Shown here in pieces: positions 26,378 to 35,228 of a DNA stretch of 64,000 bases. Position 1 is the stretch's first letter, and each line of letters opens with the position of its first letter. Both the position numbers and the translations under genes were made by a program. Origin of the DNA: Pontibacter sp. SGAir0037 (GTDB lineage: Bacteria > Bacteroidota > Bacteroidia > Cytophagales > Hymenobacteraceae); assembly GCF_005491705.1 (NCBI RefSeq), contig NZ_CP028092.1, positions 3,472,001-3,536,000 on the forward strand. Direction: 5' to 3'. Below the pieces are notes generated by a model. That model had not been told where the DNA came from, did no database searches, and saw only the letters and a program-made list of their open reading frames with translations.

Positions 26378-26893
26378 TTAGAATAATAGCTGAAATTCAA
26401 CTACATCTTCCCAGCCCTCCGGCAACCGGAGCCATTGCTTTCGTACGCCAACTTCTGTAAAACCTGCTTTTCGGAAAAGGTGGATGCTCGGCAGATTGCC
26501 CGCCGAAACTGAACAATACAACTGGTGCAATTGTAATGTAGCGCGGCAGTACTGCAGAAGCAAGTCAAGCGCCTCAGCAGCATGCCCTTTACCTCTGTTC
26601 TCACGCTCTACCATAATGCCAATACCCGCTCTTTGGTGCAGAGGTTCAAAATCATACAGATCGATAGCACCAATGGCCCTGTGCTCCAGGTTGCAGATAA
26701 CCAGGCGAAGTTGTTTGATGCTGTAAATATCGAGGGTAGCATTTTCGAGGTAGGCCTCCAGCACAAATTTAGAATAAGGCGTAAGGGTATTGCCGATATG
26801 CCATACAGCTATATCATTTTCCAGGGCATATAAAAAGTCAAGGTCAGCAGGTTCTAAAGCGCGTAAATAAGTATTATCGGACTTTAGAAACAT
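26378..26893 (-). CDS. GNAT-family N-acetyltransferase
   Basis: The protein has 171 residues. It shows the GNAT order: YLRALEPADLDFLYALEND at the N-terminus, beta-4 GIGIMVERE, the acetyl-CoA loop RGKGHAAEAL, and the late NLPSIHLFRKAGFTEVG. It resembles the RimJ/RimL and SpeG-like branch, which acetylates protein N-termini or polyamines. The substrate is not predictable. The start is 24 bases after the dapF stop, so they are probably cotranscribed. Confidence 0.88.
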   Translation of the reverse strand: MFLKSDNTYLRALEPADLDFLYALENDIAVWHIGNTLTPYSKFVLEAYLENATLDIYSIKQLRLVICNLEHRAIGAIDLYDFEPLHQRAGIGIMVERENRGKGHAAEALDLLLQYCRATLQLHQLYCSVSAGNLPSIHLFRKAGFTEVGVRKQWLRLPEGWEDVVEFQLLF

Positions 26894-26917
26894 ACTGACC
26901 TTGTTTATATTTTCTGT

Positions 26918-27691
26918 TTAAAGGGCTACAGTACCTGAATAAACTAATTTGGCCGGGCCAATAAGGTAAATCTGGTGAAAGCCTTCTCCGGCACGTTTAA
27001 AAGTAACCTGCAGTTCGCCCCCGAGTGTTTTTACCGAAACAGGGCTTTCTGCTCCCTCCATACCGGCAACGAGCGCACATGCCGTTACACCTGTACCGCA
27101 GGAAAGAGTTTCGTCCTCCACACCACGCTCGTAAGTACGCACGTAGATTTCATTTTCAGAAAGACGTTCTACAAAATTAACGTTTGTGCCTGCTGCTCTA
27201 AACCTGTCGTTGTAGCGCACGGCACGGCCATCGGCAAATGCATCCAGCTCCTGCACATTCTCTACAAAACGCACATAATGCGGAGAACCTGTATTCAGGA
27301 AATAATCTTCTCCAACCTGCTCTACACTTGCCACATCGTTCATTTTGAGGTGAATTAAATCACGCTCTACACTTGCCTGATGCTCTCCGTCGGCTGCTAG
27401 AAAGTGTGCCACATCTTCTATTAAGCCTAACTGGCGGGCAAAACGCACGGCACAACGTGCTCCGTTCCCACACATAGAGCCTAAACGGCCATCTGCGTTA
27501 AAGTATACCATCTCGAAATCGTACTCGGGATGATCCTGCAAAAGAATAAGGCCATCGCTGCCAATGCCCATGCGCCTGTCGCAAAGGCGGTTAACTAAAG
27601 CTTCGTCTTTAGCCGGAAAAGTGAGCTTACGGTTATCGACCATTACAAAATCGTTACCCGTGCCCTGGTATTTGTAAAAGTTTAATGCCAT
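26918..27691 (-). CDS. dapF: Diaminopimelate epimerase
   Basis: The protein has 257 residues. The two catalytic cysteines lie in MCGNGARCAVRFA and LSCGTGVTACAL, and the N-terminus FYKYQGTGNDFVMVDN is typical. It converts LL- to meso-diaminopimelate for lysine and peptidoglycan synthesis. The GNAT gene follows by 24 bases. The gene is divergent from the methyltransferase gene at 27800. Confidence 0.97.
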   Translation of the reverse strand: MALNFYKYQGTGNDFVMVDNRKLTFPAKDEALVNRLCDRRMGIGSDGLILLQDHPEYDFEMVYFNADGRLGSMCGNGARCAVRFARQLGLIEDVAHFLAADGEHQASVERDLIHLKMNDVASVEQVGEDYFLNTGSPHYVRFVENVQELDAFADGRAVRYNDRFRAAGTNVNFVERLSENEIYVRTYERGVEDETLSCGTGVTACALVAGMEGAESPVSVKTLGGELQVTFKRAGEGFHQIYLIGPAKLVYSGTVAL

Positions 27692-27727
27692 GTTTTATAA
27701 ACATTTAAAACTGCAGATACGTGCCTT

Positions 27728-27758
27728 TTTCAGGTTCCATCTATTAGTAGTACTTTTG
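27728..27758 (+). promoter_or_regulatory. Candidate promoter of the methyltransferase gene
   Basis: TACTTTTG at 27751-27758 fits TAnnTTTG. TTTC at 27728-27731 is a one-mismatch -33 element at 19-base spacing. The predicted start falls near 27765, about 35 bases before the ATG. Confidence 0.5.
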
Positions 27759-27799
27759 TAGCCACTATTGGCACGTAGCCTGATATAAACAGCAAAGAT

Positions 27800-28690
27800 A
27801 TGTATTCCTTTTTAACAACAGAAAACTGGCCCGACTATGAATTAATAGATTCAGGAAATTTTGAAAAGCTGGAGCGGTTTGGCCAATATTATGTGGCACG
27901 CCCTGAGCCCCAGGCTATTTGGGATAAGCACCTGCCGGAGCAGGAGTGGCAGCGCATGGTACAGGCCTACTTTAAGCGCGACAAGGGCAGCTCGGAAAAA
28001 GGGCAGTGGCAGTTAAAGAAGGGGATGCCGGAGCAATGGTATATCAACTACCAGTACAACGATATGAAATTACGCTTCCGGTTAGGCTTATCGTCTTTTA
28101 AACATGTAGGCTTGTTTCCGGAGCAGGATAACAACTGGAAGTTTATTTACGACACGACCCGCAAACTGAAGACGCAACAGCCAAAAGTACTGAACATGTT
28201 TGCCTATACAGGTGCGGCCTCACTGGCTGCTAAAGCCGCAGGTGCCGACATTACCCATCTGGATTCTGTAAAGCAGGTAAACTTTTGGGCACGTGATAAC
28301 ATGGAAGCCAGCAACCTCGACAATATTCGCTGGATTGTTGAAGACGCCATGAAATTTGCCCGCCGCGAAGTAAAACGCGGGAACACTTATAATGGGATTA
28401 TACTAGACCCACCAGCCTATGGGCGTGGACCGAATGGCGAAAAGTGGCAGCTAGAAGATGAACTGAATGAGCTGATAAAGCTATGCCAGCAGATGTTGGA
28501 TAAAACAGACTACTTCCTGCTGATAAACCTGTACTCCCTGGGCTTCTCGGCCCTAATCCTGAATAACCTGATGCGCCTGACTTTTGGAGATCAGATCAGA
28601 AATGAGGAATTGGGAGAAATTTACCTGCATGATAGAGGGGAACGTAAACTACCCTTAGGCACTTTCTTCAGGTTTACCTCTGCTAAATAG
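27800..28690 (+). CDS. Class I SAM-dependent methyltransferase, RlmI/RlmK-like
   Basis: The protein has 296 residues. Motif I is NMFAYTGAASLAAKAAGA, motif II ends in HLDSVKQ, and the catalytic-type motif IV is LDPPAYGRGPNGEKW. This matches the RlmI/RlmK rRNA methyltransferase group, but without an N-terminal PUA domain. It probably methylates rRNA, by family only. It is divergent from dapF, has its own promoter candidate and ends in a strong hairpin. Confidence 0.85.
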   Translation: MYSFLTTENWPDYELIDSGNFEKLERFGQYYVARPEPQAIWDKHLPEQEWQRMVQAYFKRDKGSSEKGQWQLKKGMPEQWYINYQYNDMKLRFRLGLSSFKHVGLFPEQDNNWKFIYDTTRKLKTQQPKVLNMFAYTGAASLAAKAAGADITHLDSVKQVNFWARDNMEASNLDNIRWIVEDAMKFARREVKRGNTYNGIILDPPAYGRGPNGEKWQLEDELNELIKLCQQMLDKTDYFLLINLYSLGFSALILNNLMRLTFGDQIRNEELGEIYLHDRGERKLPLGTFFRFTSAK

Positions 28691-28713
28691 CAGCACTTTT
28701 CTTAAATTCCACC

Positions 28714-28775
28714 AGTGGCTTCAGGCTTGCCTGGCACATATTAATGTAAAAACCTGAAGCCACTTTTTATTTTTT
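28714..28775 (+). terminator. Terminator of the methyltransferase gene
   Basis: Complementary 12-bp arms (28714-28725 with 28753-28764) enclose a 27-base loop and are followed by a T-rich run to 28775. It begins 23 bases after the stop. Confidence 0.75.
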
Positions 28776-28913
28776 AAGTAACCCGTAAAGTTGAACAAAG
28801 AAGCCCTGTTATATACTAGTGTGGGCTCTTTACCTGAATTTTCTGGTTAAACTTTACCTTATTCTTGAACCGAAACAGCCGTGTGAAGTAGCTGCCGGTT
28901 CAGAAGCATAAAC

Positions 28914-29468
28914 ATGAAAAAGCTAATCAAAAAATTACCTTTTCTGTTAATCATCCTGCTGCAGACCTCTTTCTTGCTGGCCATAGTGCTTGAGAAATTA
29001 AACATTGTTCCAATTCTGATCTTTGTAGTAGCCATCTCTATTTTAGTGCTGATAGCTTACACTAAAGTACCCACACATCAGGATAAACACTTAAGAGAAG
29101 ACTTCTTTGCAGTGGTGTTTGTCGTGCTGGGAGCTGTGTTAACCTTCTACCTCAATGTAACTATTCAACTGGGTCCGGTGATTGCAGCAGGAACAACAGG
29201 TACTATCGCTTCCTTTATCCCGGAGTTAAATAGAAAGTCAGTTTTATTAAGAGAGGTTCCTGCTTCTGCTTATTGCGGTGCTTTTGTAGGCATGTCCAGC
29301 CCGAGTATAGCCGGCAATATTGTGTTTATACTTTTTGCCAGCTTTGTAGCCGGACTACTTCTTGTCTTCTCAAAAAATATTTTCAGAGGGTTTGGCGGCA
29401 AACTTGGCACCATAGCTTTCGGAGGCGTGGCTGTAGCTTATATTATTATCTTTCTTTTCCTTTCATGA
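28914..29468 (+). CDS. Small multi-pass membrane protein A of a paralogous pair
   Basis: I do not recognise the family. The protein has 184 residues with about six hydrophobic segments (8-28, 30-50, 63-83, 88-106, 123-150, 162-183) and no other domain. Its last 120 residues align with the next gene: both have GPV, then FVGMSS or FIGMVS, then a GG-LGT-A motif exactly 35 residues after the GM. It carries two extra N-terminal helices. The downstream paralog starts one base after the stop. A two-component membrane complex or transporter is the simplest inference. Confidence 0.7.
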   Translation: MKKLIKKLPFLLIILLQTSFLLAIVLEKLNIVPILIFVVAISILVLIAYTKVPTHQDKHLREDFFAVVFVVLGAVLTFYLNVTIQLGPVIAAGTTGTIASFIPELNRKSVLLREVPASAYCGAFVGMSSPSIAGNIVFILFASFVAGLLLVFSKNIFRGFGGKLGTIAFGGVAVAYIIIFLFLS

Positions 29469-29469
29469 A

Positions 29470-29922
29470 ATGAACGCAGCTATTTTAATTATAACGGGGG
29501 CTTTTGCTGCTGTATGCACTTATGTTTTCAACGAGAAATTGAGGCAGGGCCCTGTGCGCTCCTCTGCTGCTTTATCATTATCTGTAGGATTGTTTTTCTA
29601 CTTCTTCCCGAACCTGCTTTCAGGGTATCTTACCACAAATATTCCGATTGTCTTTATAGGATCTTCCTTTATCGGCATGGTTTCGTCAAGCGTGGTTCAT
29701 AATTATTATATTATAGCTACCTCCGGTGTCATTTTCTCCCTTATTTACCTGAACACCAGCAAATTTTTCACAGGTTACGGGGGAACACTGGGCACTGCTG
29801 CTTGCATCTCACTATTGGTGGCCATCAGTTTACCTTTCTTCTTAAACAGAAAAAAGATAAGCAACGGATACCTGGTACTCAGGAAACTGATCTTTCATAA
29901 GAATAAAGCGAAAAGCAGGTAA
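29470..29922 (+). CDS. Small multi-pass membrane protein B of a paralogous pair
   Basis: The protein has 150 residues with about four hydrophobic segments (3-20, 31-50, 58-95, 105-123) and a basic tail (FLNRKKIS to the end). It is related to the preceding gene through GPV, FIGMVSSS and GYGGTLGTAAC, with identical spacing of the last two motifs, but lacks its two N-terminal helices. It starts one base after the stop of the first gene, so translation is coupled. The family is not recognised. ppx follows 85 bases later and may be separate. Confidence 0.7.
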   Translation: MNAAILIITGAFAAVCTYVFNEKLRQGPVRSSAALSLSVGLFFYFFPNLLSGYLTTNIPIVFIGSSFIGMVSSSVVHNYYIIATSGVIFSLIYLNTSKFFTGYGGTLGTAACISLLVAISLPFFLNRKKISNGYLVLRKLIFHKNKAKSR

Positions 29923-30007
29923 GACCGGCGTGTGGCACTTGCATCAGGCGCTTCGGATCAATATCTTGCAGATAAACTCGTAATTTCAATTCTCAAATTT
30001 CCGCATC

Positions 30008-30952
30008 ATGAACAAACGCCTGGCGCTTATTGATATGGGTACTAATACATTTCACCTGCTTATTACAGAGGTAGATGAAAACGGCATCAGGAAAGACCTT
30101 GTAAAAACAAAGCTTCCTGTAAGGTTGGGGCAAGGCGGAATAAGCAATGGCGCCATAGCACCAGAGGCCTATGAACGGGCACTGAAAACACTGCGGGATT
30201 TCAGAACTCAAATTGATGCCCACGAGGTAGATACAGTGCGGGCTATGGCCACCAGCATGGTGCGCAACGCTTCCAATGGAGATGATTTTGTTAAAGATAT
30301 TTATAAGCAAACCGATATACAGGTAGAGGTTATTTCAGGTGAACGCGAAGCAGAATTGATTTACTATGGCGTACGGTCTGCCGGGGTGCTGGATGAAAAA
30401 ACTGCCCTTATCATTGATATAGGTGGCGGTAGCATAGAATTTATAATCTGCAACGAAGATGCTATCTTCTGGAAGCGCAGCTTTGAAATAGGTGCTCAGC
30501 GGCTTATGGATATGTTTTTTCAACAAGATCCTATACCAGCTGAAAGTATAGCAGCAGAAAAAGATTACCTGAAAGAGAAACTACAGCAGCTTTCTGAAGC
30601 AGTAGCCATGCATAAGCCGATGGTTTTGGTAGGCTCTTCGGGTACGTTCGATACACTTTGCGATATTGACGCACTTCGGAAAGGCGATACTTCCCGTATA
30701 CAAAAACAGCCAGCAGCTTCTTCTATATCTCTCGAAGATTTTTATGCTGTGCACCACGACCTGCTTCGCAAAAACCACGACGAACGATTAGCAATACCTG
30801 GCATGCTGGAAATGCGGGTTGACATGATCGTGCTGGCCAGTATAGTAGTAGATTTTATTTTAGAAACATATCAGTTGGAAGAGATAAGGGTTTCCGCCTA
30901 TGCCCTGAAAGAGGGAGTGCTACAACAGGCGCTGCAATTTGAGGATCTGTAA
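30008..30952 (+). CDS. ppx: Exopolyphosphatase / GppA-family phosphatase
   Basis: The protein has 314 residues, only the Ppx/GppA core; longer family members have a C-terminal HD-like half. The ASKHA nucleotide-fold motifs are ALIDMGTNTFHLLI at the N-terminus and LIIDIGGGSIEFII in the middle; GSSGTFDTL follows. It hydrolyses polyphosphate or pppGpp. Which is preferred cannot be read from sequence, so the symbol is tentative. It is convergent with the TPR gene and shares a terminator with it. Confidence 0.88.
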   Translation: MNKRLALIDMGTNTFHLLITEVDENGIRKDLVKTKLPVRLGQGGISNGAIAPEAYERALKTLRDFRTQIDAHEVDTVRAMATSMVRNASNGDDFVKDIYKQTDIQVEVISGEREAELIYYGVRSAGVLDEKTALIIDIGGGSIEFIICNEDAIFWKRSFEIGAQRLMDMFFQQDPIPAESIAAEKDYLKEKLQQLSEAVAMHKPMVLVGSSGTFDTLCDIDALRKGDTSRIQKQPAASSISLEDFYAVHHDLLRKNHDERLAIPGMLEMRVDMIVLASIVVDFILETYQLEEIRVSAYALKEGVLQQALQFEDL

Positions 30953-31007
30953 ATGATATAGGTATAATTTGTGCTGCCTGAACCACCATTTTTATACGCT
31001 TAGCACC

Positions 31008-31057
31008 AAGTGAAAAGGCCTCTGATATTTTCACTTAGAAAAATCAGAGGCCTTTTT
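31008..31057 (+). terminator. Shared terminator with alternative pairing
   Basis: A perfect 14-bp stem (31013-31026 with 31043-31056) has a T5 run on the + side and AAAA on the other. It can end both ppx (+) and the TPR gene (-). A second 9-bp pairing (31008-31016 with 31028-31036) overlaps it and is mutually exclusive in part. Confidence 0.85.
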
Positions 31058-31085
31058 ATAGCTGTTCCCTGAAGACAACACAAAC

Positions 31086-33452
31086 CTACCCCTTCGCCAG
31101 CCTCTTTTTCTCTTTCTCATAGGCTTTGCCTAGCTGCTTCAGCTTTTTGTTGCCGTTGGTATAGGTAGCTGACAGCGCTTTGGGAGTACCTGCAGCCCCA
31201 GCCGATGCATCTTTTAGTGCCAGCTGTTTACCTAACTGCTGCTGTACCTTTTTTGTTTTCCCTTTGCTATAGCCTTTATCCAGAAGCGATGTCAGAAGTT
31301 GCATAGCAATTTTTTCCTGCTGCCTGTTAGCATAATAACCAATTACAGCGGCTGTAAAAGACTGTTTTTGGTTATCTCTTGCAAAGTTGAACAATGAGAT
31401 ATGATTTAAGCCAAACTTGCCAACCTGTTCGGCTAAATAGTACTTTTCTGCTTCTTCATAGGCAGCGATAGCCTCAGTAAACCTGCTTTTAGTAACCAAA
31501 TGGTTAATGTTCTCCAGCATTTGCTGATAACTCACGGCTTTGGCTATAGCCATTCGTCCGTCGGTGGCCGTAAACGTTGCAATATTGCAGGCAGGCATTC
31601 CTGCCGCCACTTTTAATGCAGCCTGGTATGCCTGATCTGCAGCCAGGTACTTTTTCCCTTTTACAAGCTCCCTGGCATTCTCCTGATGCTTATCATAAGC
31701 AGCTTGCGTATTAATACACTCCTGCGTCTGAATGCGCTCTGTCAGCTGCTTATAGCGGTCAACAACTTCTTTATCCTGCTCCAGGGCAAACCTGTTTTGC
31801 ATATCCAGTGCTATGGAGGCAGTAGCACGAGCATCAGCCAGGCTGTTTCGCATTGCCTGCTCATACCCCTGGCGGAGTTTCTCTATCAATACAGGTTTAG
31901 CAGCCTGTTGTGCTAATGGACCAAGCTCTCTTACCGGCTGAAAAGCATAAGTATGCTCTAAATCCAGCGCCGCCTCAAACTGATAGAGCGCCTCCTGATA
32001 ATTTCGGGCACTTAAGTATACTTTACCCTGGTCGATGTGGCGCAGGTAGTACTGTTGCTTTACTTTATTCTGCAGCTCATCTGCTTCACGGGCATCGGCT
32101 AAAACATGTTTGTAATCTCTCTGAAACGTCTGGGCATCACTTGCGGCACGCTCCGCATTCACTAAATCGTTACGGGATAAAAACCGACGGCCATCCTCTA
32201 CAATAGCGCGGTATGCACCGTACGCTGCTCTGCCCTCTCCCTCATTTAAAGCAGGTAAATTGCAGCGTAAGCCCCCGATGGCGCTACAGAAGTTTCTTGC
32301 CTGCCCAAATGTCGCCAAAGCACTTTGGTAATCGCCCCGGCTGGTAAAGTTATTTCCATTTACAATGTAGGCTCCATAGATATCTTGTGCCAATGCCAGG
32401 CCTATTTGTGCCGTCTGCGGATCTATACGCATGCGCGTCATGATATCGAGTGTGCGTGTGGCGGCCTCTTTTATATAGCCATTTATAAAATCGAGACGAG
32501 CCATTTGCAGGTGTGCCGGTGCAAAGGCGGGGTTTACTTCTATCGACTTTGCAAAATAAGCCTGGGCTACCGAAGCATTGCCGGCATTCATATAAGCAAT
32601 CCCCTTGTTGTAAAACTGCTGATCCAGCGTAGCCAGCGCATGATTAATAGCACTTCTTTTTGCCTGCAGGTTTTGCTCCAGCTCCGACATCTTTGCAAGC
32701 AGCTTTTGCGGGTCATGCTGCTTCAGGTTCAGCTTTTCTCTGTAAGATGCCTTCTTTAAACCTTCGAAAGTCTCTTCTAACTGCTTCAGGTTTCTGTCAT
32801 GCAGTGTCATCCGGTCAACATCTTCTGCAGATATGCTGTAAAGCTGCTGCAAGGCCTGGTTAATAGATGCCTCGGCCGCATAATAGCTCTGAATCAGATC
32901 TAGGTGCTGCTGCAAATGCACTATACTTTCGGCTGAGTAAATCAGTTCTTTTTCCTCAACTTTCAGCATGAATCGCTGTACTGTCGCAGTATCAGGAATC
33001 GTTGCACTGATTAGAGTAAGACGGTCTTTGTGAAACGCAGTGGTCTGGCTCCAGGTGGCAATTTCTTTATTCTGGCTGTTCAGCAGCTTAGCGCTATACT
33101 TTACCTGATCTGGTAGTAAAGCCGAGCCTAAATGAAAGCCCCTGTAAATTACATCTCCAGTGATATTTATTTTATCTAACACTACACTAACCCGGAGGTT
33201 ATCTCCTTCGTCGATAACACGTGCCTGTTGCTCATATTTAACCACAAACTCCGGCTTTCTGTTAGGCCTTCCTCCTCTATCGGGTTGCACGTTGCCTTGC
33301 AGCAGATTTATGATGCTATGAATGCTTGCCTGGCTGTTACCTGCTTTAATCAGATAAGATTCAGGCAGGGTTTCATCGAATAGGAGCTTCGATTGGGCGG
33401 TAGCCGCAAAAGCTACCAGGAGGAATACCGAGAAGAGTAAAGCTTTTTTCAT
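31086..33452 (-). CDS. Large secreted TPR-type repeat protein
   Basis: The protein has 788 residues with a signal peptide (KKALLFSVFLLVAFAATAQ). A beta-rich N-terminal part (about 30-190) is followed by helical repeats. TPR-like units include YNKGIAYMNAGNASVAQAYF, ASPAHLQ-like turns, and IDQGKVYLSARNYQEALYQF. The C-terminus is Lys-rich (KKLKQLGKAYEKEKKRLAKG). It is probably a periplasmic scaffold. Neither neighbour suggests a pathway, and I recognise no specific named family. Confidence 0.7.
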   Translation of the reverse strand: MKKALLFSVFLLVAFAATAQSKLLFDETLPESYLIKAGNSQASIHSIINLLQGNVQPDRGGRPNRKPEFVVKYEQQARVIDEGDNLRVSVVLDKINITGDVIYRGFHLGSALLPDQVKYSAKLLNSQNKEIATWSQTTAFHKDRLTLISATIPDTATVQRFMLKVEEKELIYSAESIVHLQQHLDLIQSYYAAEASINQALQQLYSISAEDVDRMTLHDRNLKQLEETFEGLKKASYREKLNLKQHDPQKLLAKMSELEQNLQAKRSAINHALATLDQQFYNKGIAYMNAGNASVAQAYFAKSIEVNPAFAPAHLQMARLDFINGYIKEAATRTLDIMTRMRIDPQTAQIGLALAQDIYGAYIVNGNNFTSRGDYQSALATFGQARNFCSAIGGLRCNLPALNEGEGRAAYGAYRAIVEDGRRFLSRNDLVNAERAASDAQTFQRDYKHVLADAREADELQNKVKQQYYLRHIDQGKVYLSARNYQEALYQFEAALDLEHTYAFQPVRELGPLAQQAAKPVLIEKLRQGYEQAMRNSLADARATASIALDMQNRFALEQDKEVVDRYKQLTERIQTQECINTQAAYDKHQENARELVKGKKYLAADQAYQAALKVAAGMPACNIATFTATDGRMAIAKAVSYQQMLENINHLVTKSRFTEAIAAYEEAEKYYLAEQVGKFGLNHISLFNFARDNQKQSFTAAVIGYYANRQQEKIAMQLLTSLLDKGYSKGKTKKVQQQLGKQLALKDASAGAAGTPKALSATYTNGNKKLKQLGKAYEKEKKRLAKG

Positions 33453-33657
33453 AACAGTAAATATTAGCTACTATAGCAAAAACAAAATCTGTTCCATAAA
33501 CAAGGGTAAGTATAAAAGCATAGCTAAAATCAGATATTTCCTCTACAAAAGTGGCTAAAATGTCTCTTTGTCTGGCAGAACAATTGCACACAGAGAACTA
33601 AAGCTCATGCATTCCCTTATTTATTTGCTAATTTACCGCTTCAAAGTTCTGATAATC

Positions 33658-34725
33658 ATGTATCCGTACCGACAATTATTTGATTTTACCCAAGATATAT
33701 TCCTGAGCATGGGCTGTCCGCCCGAAGATGCAAAGCTGGCAACAGAAGTCTTATTGGAAGCTGATTTGCGCGGCGTAGATTCCCATGGTGTTGCCCGCCT
33801 AAGTGGTTATGTAAGGCTATGGGAGGCAGGCCGCATTAATGTAAAGCCGAAGCTCACTATTGTGCACGAAACTCCTAGTACGGCCACCGTAGACGGCGAT
33901 AGTGGCCTTGGTTTGGTAATAGCACCTAAAGCAATGGATATTGCCATACAGAAGGCACACCAGGTAGGGACCGGTTGGGTTTCTGTGCGAAACTCTAACC
34001 ACTTCGGAATTGCAGGTTATCATGCCATGGAAGCACTGGCAAAGGATATGATTGGCTGGGCAATGACAAATGCCAGTCCTTTAGTGGCCCCCACTTACTC
34101 AACAGATCGGATGCTGGGCACGAATCCTATCGCTGTTGCCATCCCTACCAAAAACCAACCTGCTTTTGTAGCTGATTTAGCAACTGCAGCAGCAGCCAAC
34201 GGTAAACTGGAAATTTTGCAGCGAAAAGAAAAGAAAGCTCCTATCGGGTGGATTCAGACAGCTGAAGGACAACGTACCACAAACGCACACGAGCTAAAAG
34301 AAGGCGGTGCTCTGCTTCCGCTGGGCAGCGACAGAACGCACGGCAGCCACAAAGGATATGCCCTGGCTTCTATCGTTGATATTCTCTCTGCAGTACTTTC
34401 TGGTGCTAATTACGGGCCCTGGGTACCTCCATTCGTTAGCTTTCTTTCTCCTCCCGATGATCCTGTAGGCAAAGGAATAGGCCATTTTCTGGGAGCTATG
34501 CGAGTAGATGCCTTCCGCCCTGCCGATGAATTTAAAGAGCACATGGATAACTGGATTACGACTTTCCGGAACGCCAAGGTAAAGAAAGGCGAAAAAGCTG
34601 TGCTTATACCGGGCGACCCTGAGCGTGAAACGACGCAAAAGCGTCTGAAAAAAGGTATTCCGTTACTGCCTCCCGTAGAAAAAGACCTGGAAATGCTGGG
34701 CAAAAAATTTGGTGTAACTTTCTGA
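33658..34725 (+). CDS. Ldh2-family (YlbC/malate-lactate type) NAD(P)-dependent dehydrogenase
   Basis: The protein has 355 residues from ATG 33658; the 30 residues upstream (from 33568) are not family-like. The motifs LRGVDSHGVARLSGYVRLW, VRNSNHFGIAGYH with the catalytic His, and GTNPIAVAIPT match the Ldh2/malate-ureidoglycolate dehydrogenase family. These cytoplasmic enzymes oxidise 2-hydroxy acids. The exact substrate is open. The next gene begins 12 bases after the stop, so cotranscription is likely. Confidence 0.88.
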   Translation: MYPYRQLFDFTQDIFLSMGCPPEDAKLATEVLLEADLRGVDSHGVARLSGYVRLWEAGRINVKPKLTIVHETPSTATVDGDSGLGLVIAPKAMDIAIQKAHQVGTGWVSVRNSNHFGIAGYHAMEALAKDMIGWAMTNASPLVAPTYSTDRMLGTNPIAVAIPTKNQPAFVADLATAAAANGKLEILQRKEKKAPIGWIQTAEGQRTTNAHELKEGGALLPLGSDRTHGSHKGYALASIVDILSAVLSGANYGPWVPPFVSFLSPPDDPVGKGIGHFLGAMRVDAFRPADEFKEHMDNWITTFRNAKVKKGEKAVLIPGDPERETTQKRLKKGIPLLPPVEKDLEMLGKKFGVTF

Positions 34726-34737
34726 GGCACCATTCCC

Positions 34738-35073
34738 ATGAGCAAAGCAGCATCATTTTTTTCGGTAACTGGCTTAAGCAGCAGCAGGCGAAGCCTGGTG
34801 ATGCAGGTGGTGGCGTGGATTCTGAACCTGGCATGGCTAGGTATAAATTATTTCTGGAAGCTGGTACCTGTGGCAGTCTTGGTTGCTATACCTGTCCTGT
34901 TGCTCCTGTATGCCTTTGTTGCCCTAATTGCCTATATCTACTGGGGAATGCGGCAGGTAAAAGAAGATGAGGCACCTTATGCCAATGTAATGGTAGGCGT
35001 TATCGTTGCTCTTACACTGCTATACCTTAATTTTAAATTTTTACAGTTTATACTACAGCTTTCTGATGTATAA
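34738..35073 (+). CDS. Small membrane protein, hypothetical
   Basis: The protein has 111 residues. Hydrophobic segments lie at about 20-36, 42-66 and 82-105; the N-terminus is Ser-rich (FFSVTGLSSSRRS). No recognisable domain is seen. It begins 12 bases after the Ldh2-type gene and ends just before a bidirectional terminator, so it is probably the second gene of that operon. The function is unknown. Confidence 0.6.
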   Translation: MSKAASFFSVTGLSSSRRSLVMQVVAWILNLAWLGINYFWKLVPVAVLVAIPVLLLLYAFVALIAYIYWGMRQVKEDEAPYANVMVGVIVALTLLYLNFKFLQFILQLSDV

Positions 35074-35098
35074 CATTATCAGGTACAGGCTGCAAAAT

Positions 35099-35130
35099 AA
35101 GAAAGGCTGCCAATCGTGGCAGCCTTTCTT
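35099..35130. terminator. Bidirectional terminator between two convergent genes
   Basis: A perfect 14-bp stem (35099-35112 with 35117-35130) closes on an ATCG loop. Each arm begins or ends in an A/T run, so it can serve the + strand membrane gene and the - strand hscA-like gene. Confidence 0.8.
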
Positions 35131-35228
35131 GCTATAGTGCTTTTAATTATTTCAGTACCCTTTTACAGTTTCAGGCCAAACACCTTTACCTGCTGCTACA
35201 AAGAGAATTGTGGAAATATAGCATTATA

